Below are positions 5,284 to 8,922 of a DNA stretch of 8,922 nucleotides, in pieces. The stretch spans positions 1-8,922 of the forward strand of contig JAEDGK010000088.1 of NCBI GenBank assembly GCA_016297555.1. The letters run 5' to 3'. The position numbers were made by a program, and so were the translations under genes. Numbering within the stretch: position 1 is the first letter of the stretch; each line of letters begins with the position of its first letter. The notes beneath the pieces are model-generated. The model was not told where the DNA came from and searched no databases. It saw only the letters and a list, made by a program, of their open reading frames with translations. The stretch comes from Clostridiaceae bacterium. Its GTDB lineage: Bacteria > Bacillota > Clostridia > Oscillospirales > Acutalibacteraceae.

Positions 5284-7788
5284 ATGAAAAAATACGATAT
5301 TACGGGAATGAGCTGCGCCGCTTGCAGCTCAAGGATTGAAAAGGAAGTGTCAAAGCTTGACGGAGTTACCGAATGCTCCGTTAATCTGCTGACAAACTCA
5401 ATGTCCGTTGACGGAACGGCAAGCACGGCTGAAATAATCGCGGCTGTTGAAAAAGCGGGCTACGGCGCGTCTTTGAGCGGAAATGACAGCGCAAAGCCCG
5501 AAAAAAGCGACGATATATTAAAGGATAAAGAAACTCCCGTTCTCAAAATGCGCTTGGCGGCATCGGTGATTTTTCTCGCCGTGCTGATGTATTTTTCAAT
5601 GGGACATATGATGTGGGGCTGGCGTGTGCCCGCGCTTTTTGCCGAAAATCACATTGCAATGGGCGTTTTACAGCTCTTGCTGACAATCATTATAATGGTT
5701 ATAAATCAAAAGTTCTTTATTAGCGGTATAAAAAGCGTAATACACGGTGCGCCGAATATGGACACGCTTGTTGCCCTCGGCTCGGGTGCTTCGTTTATTT
5801 ACAGCGTTTATGCGCTTTTTGCGATGATTGCCGCCCACGGAGCGGGCGAGCACGCGGCAGCCGCAGAATATATGAATGAATTTTATTTTGAATCGGCGGC
5901 AATGATTTTAACGCTGATAACCGTCGGCAAAATGCTTGAAGCGCGTTCAAAAGGAAAAACAACCGACGCTTTGAAAGGCTTGATGAAGCTTGCGCCGAAA
6001 ACCGCGACCGCCGTTATCGACGGAAAGGAAATAACAGTTCCCGTTTCCGAAATCAAAAAGGGCAGCATTTTCGCTGTCAGACCGGGCGAAAGCATACCCG
6101 CCGACGGAACGGTTATTGAGGGCGGCGCGGCTGTTGACGAATCCGCTCTGACGGGTGAAAGTATCCCCGTTGAAAAATCGGTGGGCAGCAGCGTTTCAGC
6201 CGCAACAATCAACAAATCGGGCTATATGAGATGCGAGGCGGTCAGAGTCGGAGAAGACACGGCTCTTTCGCAGATAATTAAAACCGTCAGCGACGCCGCC
6301 GCAACAAAAGCTCCGATAGCCAAGATTGCCGATAAGGTTTCGGGCGTTTTCGTGCCGATTGTTATTGCCATAGCGGCGGTAACGGTTATTGCGTGGCTTA
6401 TAGCGGGTGAAAGCTTCGGCTTTGCGCTCGCGCGCGGCATCTCCGTGCTTGTGATAAGCTGCCCCTGTGCTCTCGGGCTTGCAACACCCGTTGCCATAAT
6501 GGTCGGCAGCGGAGTGGGAGCAAAAAACGGAATTTTATTTAAAACCGCCTCGGCTCTTGAAGCAGCGGGAAAGGTTAAAATTGCCGTGCTTGACAAAACG
6601 GGCACAATAACCGAAGGAAAGCCGAGCGTTACGGACATTATCGCTTTTAACGGCACGGACGACAGCGAACTGCTCTCCCTCGCCTGCTCTCTTGAAGAAA
6701 AAAGCGAGCATCCTCTGGCGGGGGCGATAGTAGCAAAAGCCCGTGAAAAGAATACGGAATCCGGCAGGGTTGACGGTTTTGAGGTTATCCCCGGCAGAGG
6801 ACTTAAAGCCCGCCTCGGTTCGTCACAGCTTATCGGCGGAAGCCTTGATTTTGTTGCCGAATATGCAGATATAAACGAAAGCATCAGAAACACCGCTTTT
6901 TCTCTTGCTGACAGCGGAAAAACTCCTATGCTTTTTGCAAAGGACGGCGTAGCGGCAGGCATAATCGCAGTTGCCGATACCGTTAAGGAGGACAGCCCCG
7001 CCGCAGTCAATGAGCTTCACAAAATGGGCATAAAAGTTATTATGCTCACGGGCGACAACGAAAAAACTGCTGCGGCAGTCGGAAACGCCGCAGGTGTTGA
7101 CGAGGTTATTGCGGGAGTTTTGCCCGACGAAAAGGAAAGCGTTATTCGATCACTCCAAAAGCAGGGTAAGGTTGCCATGGTCGGCGACGGAATAAACGAT
7201 GCGCCCGCGCTGACCCGAGCGGATATCGGCATTGCCGTGGGCGCGGGAACCGACATTGCAATCGACGCCGCAGACATAGTGCTGATGAAAAGCAGCCTGC
7301 TTGATGTTCCCGCGGCAATCCGCCTGAGCCGAGCGGCTCTGAGAAATATCCGCGAAAATCTGTTTTGGGCGTTTATTTACAATATCATCGGAATTCCCCT
7401 TGCCGCAGGCTTGTTTATCCCCCTGCTCGGCTGGAAGCTTAATCCGATGTTCGGAGCCGCCGCAATGAGCCTTTCAAGCTTCTGCGTTGTTGCAAACGCT
7501 CTGAGGTTGAATTTCTTTAAGCCGCACGGCTCAAAGCATAAATCAGATAAAAAAACAAATGCAAAGGAGAAAAAAGCAATGGAAAAAACAATGAAAATTG
7601 AAGGAATGATGTGCGCTCACTGTGAAGCGAGAGTAAAAAAAGCTCTTGAAGCAGTCAGCGGAGTTGAAAGCGCCCTTGTCAGCCATGAAAGCGGAACGGC
7701 GGTTGTAACCCTTAGCTCGGCAGTTGAAAACGAAACTCTGAAAAATGCTGTTGAGGCTCAGGACTATAAAGTAACCGATATTCGCTGA
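5284..7788 (+). CDS. copA: Cu(I)-exporting P1B-type ATPase CopA with C-terminal CopZ-like domain
   Basis: This 834-residue inner-membrane pump uses ATP to export Cu(I). In order: N-terminal HMA domain with C11-x-x-C14 (GMSCAAC), membrane helices from about 90, TGES 290-293 in the actuator domain, the CPC metal site C393-P-C395, DKTGT with phosphorylated D437, SEHP 474-477, TGDN 589-592 and GDGINDAP 634-641. YN..G (699-703) and MSLSS (728-732) in the last helices are the Cu(I)-specific P1B-1 residues. After a lysine-rich linker (about 746-765) comes a second HMA domain (766-834) with C777-x-x-C780 in MMCAHC. Most CopA proteins carry HMA domains only at the N-terminus, so this looks like a copA-copZ fusion. 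I chose ATG 5284, with AGGTG 5 bases upstream; a GTG at 5278 is in frame, but it lies inside that site. Regulation is by CsoR. The stop lies at the end of the first copy of a 24-bp tandem duplication. Confidence 0.96.
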   Translation: MKKYDITGMSCAACSSRIEKEVSKLDGVTECSVNLLTNSMSVDGTASTAEIIAAVEKAGYGASLSGNDSAKPEKSDDILKDKETPVLKMRLAASVIFLAVLMYFSMGHMMWGWRVPALFAENHIAMGVLQLLLTIIIMVINQKFFISGIKSVIHGAPNMDTLVALGSGASFIYSVYALFAMIAAHGAGEHAAAAEYMNEFYFESAAMILTLITVGKMLEARSKGKTTDALKGLMKLAPKTATAVIDGKEITVPVSEIKKGSIFAVRPGESIPADGTVIEGGAAVDESALTGESIPVEKSVGSSVSAATINKSGYMRCEAVRVGEDTALSQIIKTVSDAAATKAPIAKIADKVSGVFVPIVIAIAAVTVIAWLIAGESFGFALARGISVLVISCPCALGLATPVAIMVGSGVGAKNGILFKTASALEAAGKVKIAVLDKTGTITEGKPSVTDIIAFNGTDDSELLSLACSLEEKSEHPLAGAIVAKAREKNTESGRVDGFEVIPGRGLKARLGSSQLIGGSLDFVAEYADINESIRNTAFSLADSGKTPMLFAKDGVAAGIIAVADTVKEDSPAAVNELHKMGIKVIMLTGDNEKTAAAVGNAAGVDEVIAGVLPDEKESVIRSLQKQGKVAMVGDGINDAPALTRADIGIAVGAGTDIAIDAADIVLMKSSLLDVPAAIRLSRAALRNIRENLFWAFIYNIIGIPLAAGLFIPLLGWKLNPMFGAAAMSLSSFCVVANALRLNFFKPHGSKHKSDKKTNAKEKKAMEKTMKIEGMMCAHCEARVKKALEAVSGVESALVSHESGTAVVTLSSAVENETLKNAVEAQDYKVTDIR
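7579..7788 (+). CDS. Possible internally initiated CopZ-like copper chaperone within copA
   Basis: Inside copA, AAGGAG (7564-7569) lies 9 bases before an in-frame ATG at 7579. Starting there gives 69 residues, MEKTMKIEGMMCAHCEARV onward, the usual length of a free CopZ chaperone, with MCAHC as the Cu(I) site. The sequence therefore looks like a former separate copZ gene joined in frame to copA by loss of the copA stop, keeping its own ribosome binding site. Whether a free chaperone is made is inference. AGGAG-like runs also arise by chance from a Lys/Glu-rich linker (NAKEKKA), so the site alone is not proof. Confidence 0.5.
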   Translation: MEKTMKIEGMMCAHCEARVKKALEAVSGVESALVSHESGTAVVTLSSAVENETLKNAVEAQDYKVTDIR

Positions 7789-7812
7789 TATAAAGTAACC
7801 GATATTCGCTGA
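7765..7812 (+). repeat. Perfect 24-bp tandem duplication across the copA stop
   Basis: Bases 7765-7788 and 7789-7812 are identical. Each unit encodes YKVTDIR followed by TGA. The unit is eight codons, so the second copy stays in the copA frame and carries the same stop. Translation still ends at the first TGA; readthrough would add a tyrosine-led repeat and stop again. It looks like a recent slippage or recombination duplication, 7 bases upstream of the next -35 element. Confidence 0.97.
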
Positions 7813-7818
7813 ACTCGG

Positions 7819-7847
7819 TTGACAAACGGAGCGTCAAGTGCTAATAT
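7819..7847 (+). promoter_or_regulatory. Sigma-A promoter of the riboswitch-controlled gene
   Basis: A perfect TTGACA (7819-7824) and TAATAT (7842-7847) are separated by exactly 17 bases. Transcription would start near 7854, just before the first riboswitch helix at 7862. This is among the strongest promoters in the window, as expected where control is exercised downstream by an RNA switch. Confidence 0.88.
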
Positions 7848-7861
7848 TTAACTGCTAATTG

Positions 7862-7953
7862 AATATTATGGCATAAAACAGGGAAAGCACGGTGCAAATC
7901 CGTCGCAACAGCCATTGCCGTAACAGTCGGAACGCCTGTAATGCCTTAATATT
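7862..7953 (+). promoter_or_regulatory. Cobalamin riboswitch aptamer, compact form
   Basis: The closing helix pairs 7862-7874 with 7941-7953, 12 bp with one T-T mismatch. Inside it ACAGG (7878-7882) pairs with CCTGT (7935-7939). The core shows GGGAA (7881-7885), the hairpin ACGG-TGCAAAT-CCGT around 7889-7903 matching the conserved GGTGCAAATCC, then CAACAGCC and GCCGTAACAG. AGTCGGAACGCCTG (7925-7938) matches the B12 box (for example AGCCCGAAGACCTG of E. coli btuB as I recall it). The element binds a cobalamin and normally reduces expression of the downstream gene. The large peripheral helices between the core and B12 box of the classical coenzyme-B12 class are absent, so it resembles the smaller class II type. 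It lies between a strong promoter and a secreted-protein gene. Which cobalamin form it senses cannot be read from the sequence. Confidence 0.85.
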
Positions 7954-7998
7954 GTTAGGCGCCTTCGGGCAGAGGAGGGCGACATAACGGATTTTCAG

Positions 7999-8014
7999 CC
8001 CTGATGCAGCAGGG
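7999..8014 (+). other. Candidate L13 kissing-loop hairpin of the riboswitch
   Basis: CCCTG (7999-8003) pairs with CAGGG (8010-8014) around the loop ATGCAG. The TGCA in this loop is self-complementary and can pair with the TGCA at 7893-7896 in the aptamer L5 loop. In cobalamin riboswitches, an L5-L13 kissing interaction of this kind couples ligand binding to gene control. The 4-bp contact is short, so this assignment is inference. Confidence 0.5.
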
Positions 8015-8029
8015 TCTTTGAGCGTTTTG

Positions 8030-8060
8030 CGCCTCTCCGTCGGTTCGGAGGGGCGATTTT
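8030..8060 (+). terminator. Probable riboswitch-controlled terminator
   Basis: CGCCTCTCCG (8030-8039) and CGGAGGGGCG (8046-8055) form a 10-bp stem with one G-T pair and loop TCGGTT, followed by ATTTTCATTT. The T-run is interrupted, so termination may be moderate. It lies between the L13 candidate and the ribosome binding site at 8071, the usual place of an expression platform. AGAGG at 7971-7975 could pair with CCTCT at 8032-8036 as part of an alternative fold, but this is weak. Confidence 0.6.
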
Positions 8061-8083
8061 CATTTCAGAAAGGAAAGCAAAAT

Positions 8084-8922
8084 ATGAAAAGCAGAAAAAT
8101 CACCGTGAAAATCTGTTCTCTTATGCTTGCGCTGGCGATGGCGCTTTGCTGCCTGCCTGCGGCATTTGCTGCGGAGGACGAAATCACAATCAGCTTCAGC
8201 TTCTTTGACGGAGCTGTTGTAATCCCCAAAGGCGAGCTTAAAGTAACCGACGGCATTGCCGAAAAATACGGCTATCAGCTCTCTGAAAAAGACCATAACG
8301 GAAATGAAATTAACGGCATAACCGTTTTTGACGCCATCGTTGCCGCTCACGAAAGCTATTACGGCAGCAGCTTCACCGCCGAAACAAGCGGCGATTATCT
8401 TTCAATGTCGGGCGGCTTCATAACCAAAGCCTTCGGAAAAGCAACAAGCGCGCTGGGCTTCTGCGTTAACGACGCCGTTCCTCACGATGATATTTACATT
8501 GACGCTTACGGCGGCTACACGGGATATTCAAGCGACACGGCTTTGATAAAATCAAACGATTATGTTTCACTTTACACATATAAAGACAGCTACTATGCGG
8601 ATTATTACATAACTCCCGATAAATCCGAAATCAGCGTTCAGACAAACGAGGAATTCACCCTTTCGGTAAAAGGATACAGCGTTATGTATTACGGCTGCTC
8701 AAAGGACGAAAACCGCGAGGCTATGACAAATCCCATGGCGGGACTTTCCGTCTATGCAACAAAGGATTTCAAGCTTTACAGCGCTCTCGGAACACTTGAT
8801 GAAAACGGAAGCATTACTCTTTCGTTTGATAAGCCCGAAACCGTTTATCTGTGCATAATGGGCGATTTTGAAGACCCCGCTCTCGGAACCGTGCCCGTTG
8901 TTGCAAACTGGTGCAAGGTAAC
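8084..8922 (+). CDS. Secreted protein with DUF4430-like region, under cobalamin riboswitch; 3' end missing
   Basis: The frame is open from ATG 8084 to the right edge, 279 residues without a stop. AGGAAAG at 8071-8077 is the ribosome binding site. Residues 1-29 form a clear signal peptide (basic MKSRK, hydrophobic core, likely cleavage after AFA). Residues about 33-170 resemble DUF4430, the fold of the C-terminal domain of transcobalamin/intrinsic factor: GITVFDAIVAAHE (79-90), GGFITKAFG (110-118), ALGFCVNDAVPHDDI (123-137) and IKSNDYVSLYTY (155-166). Residues about 177-279 look like a second beta-rich, Ig-like domain (TPDKSEISVQTNEEFTLSVKG). The downstream part, perhaps more domains and a cell-wall anchor, is not visible. 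With the riboswitch in its leader it is plausibly a B12-repressed surface protein that binds cobalamin or a related ligand; this is inference from context and remote similarity. Tyrosine is abundant, as common in Clostridia surface proteins. Confidence 0.8.
   Translation, partial: MKSRKITVKICSLMLALAMALCCLPAAFAAEDEITISFSFFDGAVVIPKGELKVTDGIAEKYGYQLSEKDHNGNEINGITVFDAIVAAHESYYGSSFTAETSGDYLSMSGGFITKAFGKATSALGFCVNDAVPHDDIYIDAYGGYTGYSSDTALIKSNDYVSLYTYKDSYYADYYITPDKSEISVQTNEEFTLSVKGYSVMYYGCSKDENREAMTNPMAGLSVYATKDFKLYSALGTLDENGSITLSFDKPETVYLCIMGDFEDPALGTVPVVANWCKV

Noticed and set aside
6222..7010. Long minus-strand open frame of 262 codons inside copA
   Set aside because: Ser/Ala/Pro-rich shadow of a GC-rich coding frame; the plus strand encodes an unmistakable P-type ATPase throughout.
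8060..8350. Minus-strand open frame opposite the signal peptide of the secreted protein
   Set aside because: It overlaps the riboswitch terminator and a plus-strand gene with clear ribosome binding site and signal peptide; no domain is recognisable.

Overview
The window reads as a chromosomal segment of an anaerobic, spore-forming member of the Clostridia, probably a gut Oscillospiraceae-type organism. The reasons are the adjacent spoIVB and spo0A genes, the Spo0A sequence itself, the moderate GC content with strong AGGAGG-type ribosome binding sites, and the mix of a glycan-degrading enzyme, copper export and B12-responsive genes. The genus-level placement is inference. No phage, transposon or CRISPR signal is visible.

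Layout. 1-1083 (+): the 3' part of a GH125 exo-alpha-1,6-mannosidase gene, cut by the left edge. 1122-1306 (+): a near-consensus promoter, a tRNA-Thr(GGT) gene with encoded CCA, and a strong intrinsic terminator. 1342-2565 (+): a small P-loop kinase-like gene broken by one missing base, followed four bases later by trmO, then a terminator. 2621-4722 (-): spo0A and, upstream of it, spoIVB, the classical sporulation pair, with a separate spo0A promoter flanked by three TTGTCAA repeats. 4914-7788 (+): a copper-responsive csoR-copA operon with the CsoR operator inside its promoter. The copA gene carries at its 3' end an in-frame CopZ-like domain that has its own ribosome binding site and ATG. 7765-7812: a perfect 24-bp tandem duplication across the copA stop codon. 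7819-8060 (+): a consensus promoter and a compact cobalamin riboswitch leader with a probable terminator. 8084-8922 (+): a secreted protein with a DUF4430-like region, running off the right edge.

How the parts work together. CsoR represses its own operon until Cu(I) binds, and CopA then exports copper; the nested CopZ-like domain may supply a soluble chaperone. TrmO methylates t6A37 in threonine tRNAs decoding ACY codons, and such a tRNA gene lies just upstream. SpoIVB is the sigma-K checkpoint protease and Spo0A the master regulator of sporulation. The riboswitch and secreted protein suggest a B12-repressed surface factor, possibly for capturing corrinoids.

The items most worth a second look are the nested copper chaperone, the compact cobalamin riboswitch upstream of the secreted protein, the tRNA-Thr/trmO neighbourhood, the frameshifted kinase and the spo0A promoter repeats.
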